64,000 nucleotides of DNA from Caprella mutica (GCA_947561585.1 CANNZV010000116.1:186001-250000); one strand, 5' to 3'; shown: positions 23,690-36,282, counted from the first letter of the stretch. The notes: a model not told the origin generated them from the sequence alone. Program-made: numbers and translations.

Positions 23690-24406
23690 AGGTCCTCTCC
23701 AGGCTCCGGGGAAAAAAATGAGTTTATTACATAATATTATAGAACTAAGGTCTAGGATTATTATTCTGCAAACCGCATATTTGCTTTTAAAGTTGTTAAT
23801 GCTTTGTGTGCAACAATTGTACGAATCACTAACCTGACGCTTAAAGGTCCCCACCACTTTAATTTTTTATTTCTCTATTCATTAGAACTAATGTTACTGA
23901 TTATAAAACTGCAAACCATTTCAAATTTGGCTCTATAGTTTTATTATAATATGTAATTTAACATTTTTTTCCGTTCTTTCTACTACATCTCTGAATTTCA
24001 AGCAAAGAAACAGCCCCGTGTGCGATAGGCTACTAGATCCGACAAATTCAAAACAATAACAAAGCTGATTCTAAGATATTGGATCCATATAACGAATCCA
24101 AGTACCTAATTAAGTATTTCTTACAAATAGTTTTCAAATATCATAACATTTTTCCTATCTAGAGAACTGTTCATTTTAAAACACTGCATTTGAATGAACA
24201 ATTGCATACCTACTCAATTATGGGGCCTTTGCCTCCTTATGAATCTCAGAATGAAAAAAAGCGAAATGCGAATATTTCTTATATAATTAATTGTGAACAG
24301 AATACTTGATAGATTTAAATTCTGTTTACTGTTATATGTTATATAACCTTAGCTCTACAAATTTAAAGCAATTCCAGATTTTTTTAATTTAGAGTGGAGA
24401 GGACCT
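23690..24406. mobile_element. TTAA-flanked MITE, piggyBac-like
   Basis: Terminal inverted repeat AGGTCCTCTCCA at the left and its complement TGGAGAGGACCT at the right, with TTAA on each side (23686-23689, 24407-24410). TTAA duplication is typical of piggyBac. A second pair of related ends (23845 AGGTCCCCACCACTTT; 24804 AGAGTGGACCTTTAG) overlaps this element, so two related insertions may be interleaved. No coding capacity. Confidence 0.7.
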
Positions 24407-26516
24407 TTAAGAAGAAGATTGTACACCCTTTGTTTTGATTTCCAATGTGAGTTTTATATACAAACAATGCGTTTTCAATCTTTATTTAAAGTATAAATTA
24501 TTTCTTAAAGTATTGAACGCTTCTGTGATAAGTTTATCCAATTATATACCTTTACATGAATACTAAATGGATTTATTATACCTAATACCTAGTTGACAAT
24601 CAAAACAAATGGAGTACATTCTTTTTCTTCAGATTGAAAATTAGGAAGTCGGATGTAAAATGCGTTTTGTAGGGTTTTGATTATGCATTTTTTTAAATTA
24701 AAAGGATATAAAATTAAAAATAAGCTATCAAATTTGATGGAGTTTGCAGAGAAATGATAAGAAACATTAGCCTCGTTGATTAAAACAATAAAAAAAATTG
24801 CTTAGAGTGGACCTTTAGAGGGATGTTGAAGTCAAAATCAAACAATCGCCAAATTGGTATAAAATCTATTCAGAATACTGAATTATGTAATATTTGGATG
24901 CTCGTTTATTTTTCTGATGTTCATATAAAAAGTATATAATAAAATTAACGACACCTATCGGAAGCATTTGCACTCATTAGTATGTACTATCGCGGAAAAG
25001 TGTATCCGTCCAATTGCTGAGGCGCGCATGAATAATCTAGTTCCCACTGTACCACGGATTATCGTACTCTACCCCAAATTCTCATTTTACCCCCACATGT
25101 AAGAAATTTCCATTCTTTTTAATGCAGTGCGGGACATTTCGTCTTCAGCCGTCATGGTGAAAGGTCATCAAATTTCACTCTCTCTATTTAAAAACTTGTG
25201 TTTTAGGCAGATCGAAAATTAATCTTTCTTGAGATACTAATTTCACTTAGCCTGGATAAGTTATTCTTCAGTCTTTCTAGCTGAGGACTCTATTTTTTAT
25301 TGTCATGCTCATATGGAACTATATCTTTTACTTATACATTTGTAAATTAATTTTTTTCGCTTCTTTTATTTTCTAAGTTCTAGATTCAAAATTTTAAGCT
25401 ATATTTTTTAAATCTGTGAAAAATTGTTAATGCTACCATTTTTAGGCAGCTTAATCCTTGAAATTGAGATATTCGAAAGACTGATCAGATTTCTGAGCTA
25501 GTTGTTTTCTTCTTGGATATGAACTCTAAATATTTTTACCAGTTGATTTTTTGCTCTTTGCTGATAGCTGAGACGAAGTCCAGCTCAATATCAAGTGTTT
25601 CTGTTTTTGAGATCATTTCGAATTATAAATTTATCAATATTTCACAGATTTTCTTGAAATCGCTGATGGAATTTGCAATTTATTACCAAAATGTGTGCTT
25701 TCAAAAAAATTTTATCTTTACTTCTGAACTTTGAAATAATACCGAACTTCAGAATTTTTTTTCTATAGTTAGTGAGTGAAACCATTTTTTATAGGTATCC
25801 AAACCTGCAAAATGTCGAGATTTGGAACAGTTTACGAAATAGCAAAATTAGATTTTATGCACTTCTTTGCATTACTCTGTACTAGAGTCATAAAGCAGTG
25901 CCCGCACAGTAATTAAACTATTAAATTAAAAAAAAATACGGAATTCTACTTTATATTATTGTGCCTAAATTCCTTTGAATACGATCTGTAGACATGGAAT
26001 AGAAAGAAAAAAACACACCTAGAGCTGTAGCTTATAACCACATTTTACTTTTTATTTTAGCCTCTAGACTTCTAGAGTTTAGGTAGGTATATACTTTATT
26101 AAATGTTCTATAATGCATATGATTCTTCCATTCGTAAATAGCCGCTGGTTTACGTCAATAGTTCTATAATGTAGACTGTAGTATATACTTTTTGTTTAAA
26201 CTGCTCTTTCTGTATTTATAAATACCTTTAAATTTAAATCTTTTTCAGGTTTTAGTCTCACAATACCAATAGATATAACCATATTTATGGACTATAAAAA
26301 AAGGGAAAACCTACGAATAATTTTCGGAACAGGTGGATGCTCAAGGTTAGTGTTAAACGGTAAATGTAATTACGTATATTCACCTAATTTATTTTTCCCA
26401 TAATTTTCATCTTCTAATTCTACTACCAAATTCTCGTTTTTATTTTGTGCAGGTAACTCTTAAGAAATTTCTTTCTTTCTGGGTAGCAAAGAATTTATAA
26501 GCCTGCATGAGCTCTA
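24407..26516. other. Non-coding, very AT-rich
   Basis: No gene recognised. The left member of an inverted pair (GTACTATCGCGGAAAAGTGT, about 24985) faces a partner at about 33481-33515. A plus-strand stretch 26250-26345 could be a 96-base exon but is not supported by its neighbours. Confidence 0.5.
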
Positions 26517-26727
26517 GGGTCACGCAGGTAAATTGCGGCCCTTTAATTTTTTATTGCAGCCCTCTCAAGAGAGTCTCTACAACATTTTGAATCAAAATTA
26601 CATTAAAATTTTGCATAGCTATCAAAAGAAGCACAGTGAATGCTATAACTTATTAATTTGAAGCATTGATGTTTCAGTTGTTAGAGGCCGCAGTTAGTAA
26701 GTGGGCCGCAATTTAACTGCGTGACCC
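26517..26727. mobile_element. TA-type MITE, 211 bp, intact
   Basis: Near-perfect terminal inverted repeats of about 25 bp beginning GGGTCACGCAGGTAAATTGC, ended by the complement of GGGTCACGCAGTTAAATTGC, with TA on both sides (26515-26516, 26728-26729). Related decayed copy at 5780. Non-coding. Confidence 0.88.
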
Positions 26728-26734
26728 TATCATG

Positions 26735-27185
26735 AAGCTGTTTGTGGTGGATTTAATAGAAGGGGGTTCCCTTTGGCCTCGAACTGTTGTAATTTGGATT
26801 AATAATTGTCTTTTTTCATTCTTATTATGTTTATCTTTTTACGCCACTTGCAGTTTTAGAGGATAGCACTAGGTTTATGCTTTCAAACTACGAGGTCTTC
26901 GACTTTTGGGTTTGTTAGGCTTAATTTACTATCCCCTTTTCATTTTAATCTTCCATCCGTGAGTGCAGCCTCCGGACCTTAAATTGGGTCGTTTTTTATT
27001 CTTTTTTTTAAGTGAATGCATTATCGGAGTACCTCTTCTGTATTCATGAGCATTGTCACCGACGGTGGTAGGTGACTTTGTTCTTGAAGTCACTTTCCTT
27101 TCAGACTGCTTCTTCCAGTCCCTTGTATTTAATTTCATTGTCAGCGATATGGCCTTTGGTTCCAAAGAAGACGTTAAACCCCTAC
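26735..27185 (+). repeat. Dispersed repeat family R1, longest copy
   Basis: About 450 bp, from GAAGCTGTTTGTGGTGG through TTAGAGGATAGCACTAGG, TTCCATCCGTGAGTGCAGCC, GGTGACTTTGTTCTTGAAGT to GATATGGCCTTTGGTTCC and GTTAAACCCC. Other copies: 28060-28385 and 29690-30045 (same strand), 16165-16530, 39580-39800 and 40690-41035 (opposite strand), and fragments near 6340. No open reading frame is conserved among copies. A tRNA- or other Pol III-derived SINE is possible but no box A/box B pair was identified. Confidence 0.8.
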
Positions 27186-27726
27186 TTAAATTAACAGAGA
27201 TTATTTATTAATAACTTTATACTAAAAAAAAACTATCTTAAATTCATAATAGTAAATATGTAAGATATTCATGTTGCATTTATGAGAGTTGTCAACGAAT
27301 GACACTATGTAACAGTCATGAATTCAAGAAAGAGGCAGAGAATTTTTCGATACGAACAGTTGCAAATTGGATGATGACCAAGTTTTTTTTTCCTTTTTGT
27401 TTCATTGAAATTCTCTGTTTTGTAGAATAGCACTAGATAGGGATAACAATGTAGTCTTAGATTGTTTATTAATATATTTTGCAATATGTTTTTGCACCCT
27501 GTTTGTTCATTTTCCTCTTACTTCCGCGATTACTAGATTCTCATTCCGTAACATTCCATTGAAGAGTCTCTTTCATTTCATTCACGGCGTCTCTTTCCAA
27601 TCTAACTGCTAGATCTATATTAAGGTCTTTTCTATTTATTTTCTGATTAACGAAATCTCGAAACCATTATATTCGCATCAAACAATAACTTATATACTAA
27701 TTTATATTATTAAAATTTGTTTCCAG

Positions 27727-27856
27727 TTCAATGGGTAGAGCGAGCATTCGCTATGAGGAACTCTAAAGACCACTATCTATATGACCAGATCACTTTTCCT
27801 CACAAGAAAGCGGAAGAAACAAACGACAGCAGTGCAAATCTCCCTATTCTCAATTG
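27727..27856 (+). CDS. Candidate internal exon, plus strand, unknown gene
   Basis: A 130-base stretch between a good acceptor (TTTGTTTCCAG) and donor (AATTG then GTAAGG), open in one frame only (phase 1 in, phase 2 out). It encodes 43 residues starting QWVERAFAMRNSKDHYLYDQ and ending ANLPILNW. Base composition is clearly less AT-rich than the surroundings, which supports a coding role. The Trp-Val-Glu start followed by a basic patch recalls the end of proprotein-convertase prodomains only loosely, so I assign no family. It lies in the 23-kb gap between minus-strand exons and would belong to an opposite-strand gene whose other exons I cannot identify. Confidence 0.45.
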
Positions 27857-28059
27857 GTAAGGACAAATTTCTACTAGTTCAGTGATAACTGATAGAATTA
27901 GAAAAGTTATTAGTATCAGTTATGTTTCATAAATATATAATTTAAAAAATGTATGAAATTTCTTTAAAGATATAATATAATAGGCTAATTGCAAAGCCCC
28001 CAGTGCCTGTATCCTCAATCTGTTCAGGTGAATATAAGAGAAGGCACAACAGCTTCAGG
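27857..28059. other. Intron-like AT-rich DNA
   Basis: Nothing recognised between the candidate exon and the next dispersed repeat. Confidence 0.4.
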
Positions 28060-28385
28060 CTTATCATTTTTGTGGCTAATTGTAGTTTCTGAGGATAACT
28101 CGAATGTGTTTTTTTGTCCGGTAGGCTTCATTTATTATCACCTCTTCATTTTCCTTTTCCATCTGTGAGTGCTGCCACCGGTGTTGGTGACTCTTTTCAT
28201 CACATTCCTTGGTAAGTGACTGCAGTCATGGATTATTTTTTTTTTTGCATCCAAGATCGTTGTCTCCGACTGGTGGTAGTTAATTCTTTCATGGAGTCTC
28301 TTTCCTTTCTAACTGTTACTTCAAGCCCCATATATATTCAATTTCTTTTCAATATCAGCGATATGGCCTAAAAACTTTCAATTAA
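28060..28385 (+). repeat. Dispersed repeat family R1, copy
   Basis: Shares GTAGGCTTCATTTATTATCA, TTTTCCATCTGTGAGTGCTG, CCTTGGTAAGTGACTGCAG and the terminal GATATGGCC with the copy at 26735, with indels. Confidence 0.75.
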
Positions 28386-29689
28386 ATTGATTGGCAATTG
28401 TAAATTATTTCGTCCAAATACTTTACAATTGGTAATTGTAAATACACAACTTATGGTTTCTGTAGTTTCTGAAATACTGAATTCTTAAATACTGACTGTT
28501 CATATCCACTCCATGGTGATACACGGTTATTTATTTTGCTAGTATTAAAATTTGCAAATATTCTGAGTACTGGTAATAATTAATTAAACTCTTATATAGT
28601 TACTTGTATATAATTTTTTTAACATCTGTTGAAAGAGTATAATGGTGGTTCTAAAGAGAATAGTTCATTATAGTTGTATCAACTAATTTTTTTTAACTGT
28701 AGCTTTTTGTTTATAGCCTAGTTTGGAACTCTTGACTCATTAAATCATTAAACTAAAAAAACGTTTAAACTCTTAAAATTTACTGATAATACGAATGGCT
28801 TAATTTATACAATATCCTAGATTACTTCATCATGTAACTTGCCGCTAAAATGAGAGTTTCTACAATATTTCATTAGTCCTTGTGACATTCATATTTGAAC
28901 ATTTAAAAAAAATAGTAATTTAGTGACATTGTTCATTATTTTCTACTTATTGACTTTCATTTTTTCTATTTTACAGTTTCATTCTTTGCATCTCCTTTGA
29001 CAACAAATCGAATAAAATTAAATACTTCCTTCCATTTTTGAGGCAAATATGTATTACCCTTTTTCAGTACAATTTCTGTTTCCATAAAGCTATAATCTTA
29101 TTTAAAAAAAATGACCAATATTTAATTACAAGAAATTAGTAAAATTCAATTATTTCTTTTGTAGAGTTCTTAAGTTTCGTTTAAATTAATTCGACTTTTT
29201 TCCAATTAGTTGTAGCATTAATTGTAGTAAGTATTCTACGGATTGGAATTAGAGACTTTATCTAACAGTTAGTCTCGAGTAATGGAAGATAAATGTAATG
29301 TTTATATAAAACCACGTTTCTAATGCTAAACATCTATTCAACCTTATCTTGCAATTTCCAAAAATAGCTTTGTGGTCTTTTCTTAACTCATTTTAAATTA
29401 TCTTTTTCTCTCCATCGTTTGCGGTCTAACCTCTTAATTCATCAACATAAAGAAAAAATTAAAAATATTAGATCGAGGTGTCACTCTTTTTGTCCTTTGG
29501 GTAAATATTTTGTAAGTTTGATTTTTAAAATTCGGAACACACTCTGATCACAGTAAGGATTTTAATCTATCTGCGTTCTACTTTCCTTTAATCTTGTTTT
29601 CTATCAAATCTTGTTTCTTCCTTGCCACTCGAATGTGGATACTTTTAACATAACCAAATGTGCTTCGAATACACGTTGTTCAGGATTTT
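28386..29689. other. Non-coding, very AT-rich
   Basis: No gene, RNA or element recognised. Confidence 0.5.
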
Positions 29690-30045
29690 GGAGGATAACG
29701 CTAGGGTTATGCTCTTCATCTACGAGGTCTTAGATTTTTGTGTTAGGTAGGCTCGTAGGCTTCATTTACCATCACCTCTTTATTTTCCTTTTCCATCCGT
29801 GAGGGCAGCCACCGGTGCTTGCGTCCCGTTTCGTCACATTCCTTGGTAAGTGACTGCATCCATCACATTCCTTGGTAAGTAGCTTTTCTGCATCCATGAG
29901 CATTGTCACCAACGGTGGTAAGTGCCTTTGTTCATGGAGCCACTTTCCTTTCTGACTGCTTCTTCTAGTCCCTTGTATTTAATTTTCTTTTACATCAGCG
30001 AAATAGCCACGATATGACTGAAGCACGACGCTAAACCCCTAGTAT
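29690..30045 (+). repeat. Dispersed repeat family R1, copy
   Basis: Runs from GGAGGATAACGCTAGGGTTA through GGGCAGCCACCGGTGCTTGC and a duplicated CACATTCCTTGGTAAGT to GACGCTAAACCCC. The internal duplication is specific to this copy. Confidence 0.78.
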
Positions 30046-30202
30046 AATAAAAAAAATATTATAGTATGAGATTAAAATAAAATCTATTCAATTTGTTTTA
30101 TCTTGTTAATAATTGTTTGTAGCTTAATTCTAAGTCAATATCAGAGATTTTTTAATCAATTTGTTTGTAAACATTTTCAGATTAAAATAACTTCGCACCA
30201 CT

Positions 30203-31384
30203 GCAGTTCTAATCAGGACAGTTCTCATCAGGACAGTTCTCATCAGGACAGTTTTCATCAGGACAGTTCTCATCAGGACAGTTCTCATCAGGACAGTTCT
30301 CATCAGTGAAGTTCCCATCAGTGAAGTTCCCATCAGTGAAGTTCCCATCAGTGAAGTTCCCATCAGTGAAGTTCCCATCAGTGAAGTTCCCATCAGTGAA
30401 GTTCCCATCAGTGAAGTTCCCATCAGTGAAGTTCCCATCAGTGAAGTTCCCATCAGTGAAGTTCCCATCAGTGAAGTTCCCATCAGTGAAGTTCCCATCA
30501 GTGAAGTTCCCATCGGTGAAGTTCCCATCGGTGAAGTTCCCATCGGTGAAGTTCCCATCGGTGAAGTTCCCATCGGTGAAGTTCCCATCGGTGAAGTTCC
30601 CATCGGTGAAGTTCCCATCAGTGAAGTTCCCATCGGTGAAGTTCCCATCGGTGAAGTTCCCATCGGTGAAGTTCCCATCGGTGAAGTTCCCATCGGTGAA
30701 GTTCCCATCGGTGAAGTTCCCATCGGTGAAGTTCCCATCGGTGAAGTTCCCATCGGTGAAGTTCCCATCGGTGAAGTTCCCATCGGTGCAGTTCCCATCG
30801 GTGAAGTTCCCATCGGTGAAGTTCCCATCGGTGAAGTTCCCATCGGTGAAGTTCCCATCGGTGCAGTTCCCATCGGTGAAGTTCCCATCGGTGCAGTTCC
30901 CATCGGTGCAGTTCCCATCGGTGCAGTTCCCATCGGTGCAGTTCCCATCGGTGCAGTTCCCATCGGTGCAGTTCCCATCGGTGCAGTTCCCATCGGTGCA
31001 GTTCCCATCGGTGCAGTTCCCATCGGTGCAGTTCCCATCGGTGCAGTTCCCATCGGTGCAGTTCCCATCGGTGCAGTTCCCATCGGTGCAGTTCCCATCG
31101 GTGCAGTTCCCATCGGTGCAGTTCCCATCGGTGCAGTTCCCATCGGTGCAGTTCCCATCGGTGCAGTTCCCATCGGTGCAGTTCCCATCGGTGCAGTTCC
31201 CATCGGTGCAGTTCCCATCGGTGCAGTTCCCATCGGTGCAGTTCCCATCGGTGCAGTTCCCATCGGTGCAGTTCCCATCGGTGCAGTTCCCATCGGTGCA
31301 GTTCCCATCGGTGCAGTTCCCATCGGTGCAGTTCCCATCGGTGCAGTTCCCATCGGTGAAGTTCTCATCAGGACAGTACTAATC
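30203..31384. repeat. Minisatellite, 15-bp unit, about 79 copies
   Basis: The array is ordered in blocks: first AGGACAGTTCTCATC, then GTGAAGTTCCCATCA, then GTGAAGTTCCCATCG, then a mixed zone, then about thirty GTGCAGTTCCCATCG, and a final AGGACAGT copy at the far end. Period 15 leaves frames of more than 350 codons on both strands (pentapeptide repeats), which have no flanking splice or start context and are not called as genes. It is the most homogeneous array in the window. Confidence 0.98.
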
Positions 31385-34300
31385 ACTATCAGATGAGTTC
31401 TCATCATTTCCAGGAAGTCTGGTCTCATTCCCTGTGATATCCATTTATTCATGCTTATTACTTTTAGATTTTCAACGACATTTCTCCGTGAAAAGGAAGT
31501 GCATAAAAGACCGAACTAATTTGTGTATTTTATTTATTGTTATGCGTTTGAAAAACTTCAATCTTAGATAAATATGGAATAAATTGTATATTGTAAGTTC
31601 ATGTTAATCATTCAACCCTAAGCTTTTAAAAATTGTTCTAAGATTGATACTTCATGTAAACTAGTACTAATTAGAAATCCTTTAATTTAGTAAAAATTGT
31701 ATCGGGTAGTTTTTACTTTTGAAATAACCTGCAAGTGTATTTAGTCGTGTAGTAGCTTTTAAATTTTTACCTAATTTAATTGTTATCTTCAACTTTTGTA
31801 TAACACTATTTTTTATAAATATAAAATAATTATCTATTTTCTAATATTGATCCTTTATTTATCTTATTTTGAAAGTATAATATTAATATTGTATGATAAG
31901 AGATAGAACTTGCAAGTTGAAAGCCTTAGTTGACAGTTGTCATGAATCCCAGTTTCACTCCGATGTCACAAATTAAGCATCAAAACTGCAGTAGGTAGCT
32001 ACATTAGTTCTGTTCTTGGAGAACTTTCTTTTGATTCATCTCATAGAACTTTGTAACTTATTTTATTGTCAACGTGGGCGATGTGACATTTATTGAGAAG
32101 AAAAATTATGATCACTTCAGTTATTTTTAGTTCACGATATCAGTGCTTGTCAATTGATCGTGCAAGCATTTAATATATAAAAAAAATTAAACTGAAAAGA
32201 ATCAGTTCACATGATGATAAAAAATCCATCAAAATACTGCATTTAAAATCTAAACTAAATAGATAAAGTTACAACTTAGTCATAGTTTTATTTTATTCTT
32301 TAACCTAAAAGAATTTTTCAATTAAATAACTTCAATAAAAGATATAAAGTATCGGTATAGCCGTATAGGTAATTAGTAATTACTTATTTATAAGTTGATG
32401 AAAATAGAGAAAAACGATTGTCAGCAACTTACTGATTGTTGTCATTAAATTAAGACGTAAGATGAATTATTATCATTTTAAAAACACAAATTTTAATAAC
32501 TTCCTCATTTGGCCAATATATTGAATGAATTAAAAAAGATTATACACATAAAGGACTCCAAAAAAGAAGAGAAACTTGTCTTATCGACGAAATTAGTCAC
32601 CACTATTAATTTATTGAAATTCTGAATGCAGAAAGTCTCCGGATTATAACCGAGACAGGTTATATCCCGTCCAGCAAATTATTTAAATGTGAAAAAAATG
32701 CGAAGCTATTAAAAATTATATCTTTAGACGATTAAATGCTCTTGTGTGAATGATTATAATATAAAATATTCGTGGAATAAGATTTGACAAAACTAAAACT
32801 ATATACATTTACCACAAAGTTGAAAACGTGTATTATAGTTTTAATAATATAGCCTATAGGAGAACAAATAATTTAAAGGTGTAAAAGAAGCGAAGTTATT
32901 TGAAATCATATCTGAAGAGGATTAGTTTAACTTGTGTGAATGGTTTTCATAAATAATATTTTTGGAATTAATGAGATTTGATAAAGCTAAAGCTAGAAAT
33001 CTACTTTAACCTCAAATTCGAATAGTTATTAGTTTCAATATTAGAACGACAATTGGTCCGAAAGTAAATTGCATAAAAACATACAAGAGTAAATCGTACG
33101 AAATATATACCAAGGTTAATTGAATGGAAAATTTCAAAATTATAAATATGTATTTCAAATTATAAAAAAATACATGTATTCATTACAAAATGAACATTGC
33201 ATGGATGATATTAATGAAACAATATGTTTATACTTTAATTTAAATAATACAAAAATAATATCTAATCACTTGTCAGAAATCGATATAAATGACCCCCCCC
33301 CCCGTCCCTCCTCTAGATACACATATCTAATCCCCCATTTCACCCAATTACCCTAGCATTTTCCCCCAGCAATAGGCTCCTCCTTATTGGGGGATTTTTG
33401 AACGCGGAGGAATACTCTCTAAAATGCCACATGCAAAAAATAAGAAAGGTCAAAAATACTAAAATAGCATACTACAACAGCTGACGGATACACTTTTCCG
33501 TTATAGTACGTGAGTATGTTAGTTGCTTTCATATTAATTTATGTATGCAGTAATCAAGCTTTCTTTGCGTCGAAATGGTGAAAAGATTATGTGAATTCGA
33601 AGACAAGAAGGTATGGTTCTAAAAATAAAGCCATCTCTTCACTTGAGCTAGAATCTAGATAGAAACTTCTTTCAGTTGGTTTGTTTACAAGATGGCGCCA
33701 CTATCTACCTTTAGCACTTGGTAAGAAATCAATTATATATAAAACAATTCTACACGAATATTATTATATTCTTACTAAGCAATCGTTTGGCATCAAAATT
33801 GTTAAAACAAAAAATGACTGTACTGCTGCCCCTTTTATATTTTGAATCACTTGCTCAAAATTACTCTATTTCTCTTCACCACTCAATTATAAAAATTAGA
33901 TAGTTTCCCTCGTGAGAAAATCATGTCATATTCAAGGTATAAGTCCCCATTTTTCCATTAGAGGGATAATTATTAAAAAGGTTATATAATATATACATGT
34001 ATTCATGACAATATATAAACTAGATGACGGGCACTTGTAACAGATCATACTTTCACCACCGCTTATAAATGACATTGACCATTCAATAATCTTGATTTAT
34101 AAATAAATGACCTCCCAAAATCTAATGAACTGGTTTCTGAATATTGACCAATCGTCCCACAAAATTTCAGTCAATTTACATAACATAAGGTAAATGTCAT
34201 AATTTCATTCAATTTTTTCACATATAATTTCTAATAACGTCCAGATAAGAAAATGAAGGGATAAACGCATTATTTCCAGGTATTTCTTTCTCTTTTTTGC

Positions 34301-34721
34301 TGAAAAAGAGTCTTTAGGTAGTGGGCTTTCGACCACTTGAACCACTTCCCCAAGAGAGTCCAAAAGGGTGAGGGTCAAAATTAATGATTTTTTAACTATT
34401 TTATTTGTGGACTGATCGTTCTGAATTTTCTATGTAACTTCACAAAAAAAACACATTTTAATTTTTGTAACTTTTTCGATTTCGGCTTTAGTTTTTGAAA
34501 AAAATGTAGTTTTTCAATTAAAAAAAATATTATATATTTCAAAAGACGAGAAGTGTATGAGTGTATATGCTAGAATCGACCGAGACATCACTAACAATCT
34601 GCGTAAGATTTAAAAGTAGGATGGTACTGTACCGCACAAATATGTAGGTGGAGTGCAAATATAGTGCTATAATCTTGTAGTGCTTCAAAGTTTTTAAACT
34701 ATTTTATGTTGTACTTCATGA
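31385..34721. other. Non-coding stretch, no gene recognised
   Basis: AT-rich. A run of ten C near 33294-33303. The right member of the inverted pair CGGATACACTTTTCCG lies at about 33485. About 34020-34190 is a diverged relative of the dispersed sequence at 23260 (GACCAATCGTCCCACAAAAT). About 34405-34580 is one arm of an inverted duplication whose partner is at 37915-38115. A 12-codon start-donor combination near 33575-33612 is too short to call. Confidence 0.5.
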
Positions 34722-35294
34722 GGCCCAGTTGCGAAATACGACTCCCTTGAAATACAAAAATTCAATCCGACTCCTCGCATGGTAATTAAATCGTATCTCT
34801 TCAGTATTCCTACGGGGAGAAATTCAGGGTAGTCGCTTTTCATGACAGCTATATAGAGACGATGTTAAAACAATCCGACTCCTCTCGATTTAAATTCAAG
34901 TATTAGTAATAAAATCATTTGAATTCAATAATAATTAGAATAAATATAATAACAAATTTTTTTGTATCAAAGTTACAGCAAAGTATGCCAACTTATTTTA
35001 AGTTATTTATGTGATTGCTTCAAACATTTTGATGAAAGATATTTATTTGTATTATTAAGTTTAATAAATTGTACTTAAATTGAATTGTACTTAAATTGAA
35101 TGGTATAAACAGTTGGTCTTACGGTTTTCGTAAAACATGAGGAGTCGTGTTTCGTGACAGCCGTCACTTCCCAATCACCAAAATATCACATATAATTTAT
35201 ATATTTGGAAGGTGTCGTATTTCATGACTGCCATAATTAAAGACACAAAAATCCTTATTATCCATTGGAGGGAGTCGTATTTCGCAACTGGGCC
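34722..35294. mobile_element. MITE with perfect 26-bp terminal inverted repeats
   Basis: Left end GGCCCAGTTGCGAAATACGA continuing CTCCCT; the right end (35269-35294) is its exact complement. Pieces of the terminus (CCGACTCCTC, GTCGTATTTC) recur internally at about 34767, 34880, 35145 and 35215, so the element has internal sub-repeats. The class is uncertain: no clear target duplication is seen. No coding capacity. Confidence 0.85.
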
Positions 35295-35722
35295 CTGCAT
35301 GGTAACAATCTTGTAGCATCATCCACCAGCAATCAAAAATATTGCAATACTGATAAAAACAATGGTAAAACAAAGGTAAAAAGATTTTTTAACAAGTAAC
35401 CGAAATTTTAGGAATAGAAGAGGGTTGGCGAAACTATTTTGTAATCCTTGTTAGAAAGAGGTAGCCCTAATTTAGTTGTGGGATTTAAACTGTCTAGCAA
35501 CCAGTTCGCGCGAACACCTTGAATCCTACCTATGACTGTATATGACTGCTGGGACACATGGGTCAGAAGAAACAAAAAAGTTAAATTACGATTTACTACA
35601 AAAATGTAGTTAAAGAAAACGGAACTACAAAAATATATAGTTAAAGATAACGATAATAGGTCACTGTGATCTTAGCCGATTTTTTATATAAAGTCGGATA
35701 TGCTGTGATACGATATTTACTA
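35295..35722. other. Non-coding stretch
   Basis: Nothing recognised between the MITE and the Helitron. Confidence 0.5.
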
Positions 35723-36002
35723 TCTATACTAATAATTTCCTTAGTGTGTTTATTTATTTGGTGTCCGCTTTTACTTGACGGGTATTAAGCATGAAGAATG
35801 TAACTATGAACGCACGGGAATATATTGACTTGATATTTAAATTCCCCTGTTTGTATTCAATTTTTAAATTTATTTAATATATAAAATAAATTAGACTATT
35901 CAGAAAATTTAATTTTAATTGAATTCATTAAAAGTAACGTAATAATGGGAAATAAATTGGTATTGATGATGATCCGTTATTTTTAACGGGAAGGTACACT
36001 AG
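35723..36002 (+). mobile_element. Non-autonomous Helitron, copy 2 (best preserved)
   Basis: Begins TCTATACTAATAATTTCC, ends with hairpin CCGTTATTTTTAACGG followed after eleven bases by the terminal CTAG, and sits between A (35722) and T (36003). It is 280 bp and aligns with the complements of 17393-17671 and 53183-53469, sharing TTTGGTGTCCGCTTTTAC and ATATTGACTTGATATTTAAA. All structural Helitron signatures are present; no protein is encoded. Confidence 0.92.
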
Positions 36003-36282
36003 TCTTATAAATAAAATCTCTTGACAGTGTGGATGCTCAGTGTAAAGCATTTTATATCAAGTTCAATACGCACCCTGATACAAAAATACGTACACTACAT
36101 ATAAGCAAAATTATGTTAGTACGGGTCCAATCAACGATTTGAAAAATTAATATTTTTTTATTAAGATGATTATGTTTATTTATTTCGAAAAAGCTAATCC
36201 AGGATTATAAGTTTAAGGAACCGGAAGAGTTTGTCATCGAGCATCTAACGAAATTAGAAAAGAGCTCTGTAGATCACCACCA
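36003..36282. other. Non-coding flank of the hAT remnant
   Basis: No open frame continuous with the remnant at 36283 is visible, although it may contain decayed transposase sequence. Confidence 0.4.

Noticed and set aside
26250..26345. 96-base plus-strand exon candidate
   Set aside because: Its exit phase does not fit the better candidate at 27727 and the sequence is AT-rich.
30130..31452. Plus and minus frames of 358 and 440 codons with pentapeptide repeats
   Set aside because: They follow from a stop-free 15-bp unit; both strands are open, and there is no start, splice or family support.
33575..33612. ATG plus 12 codons followed by GTATGG
   Set aside because: Too short, and such combinations arise often by chance.
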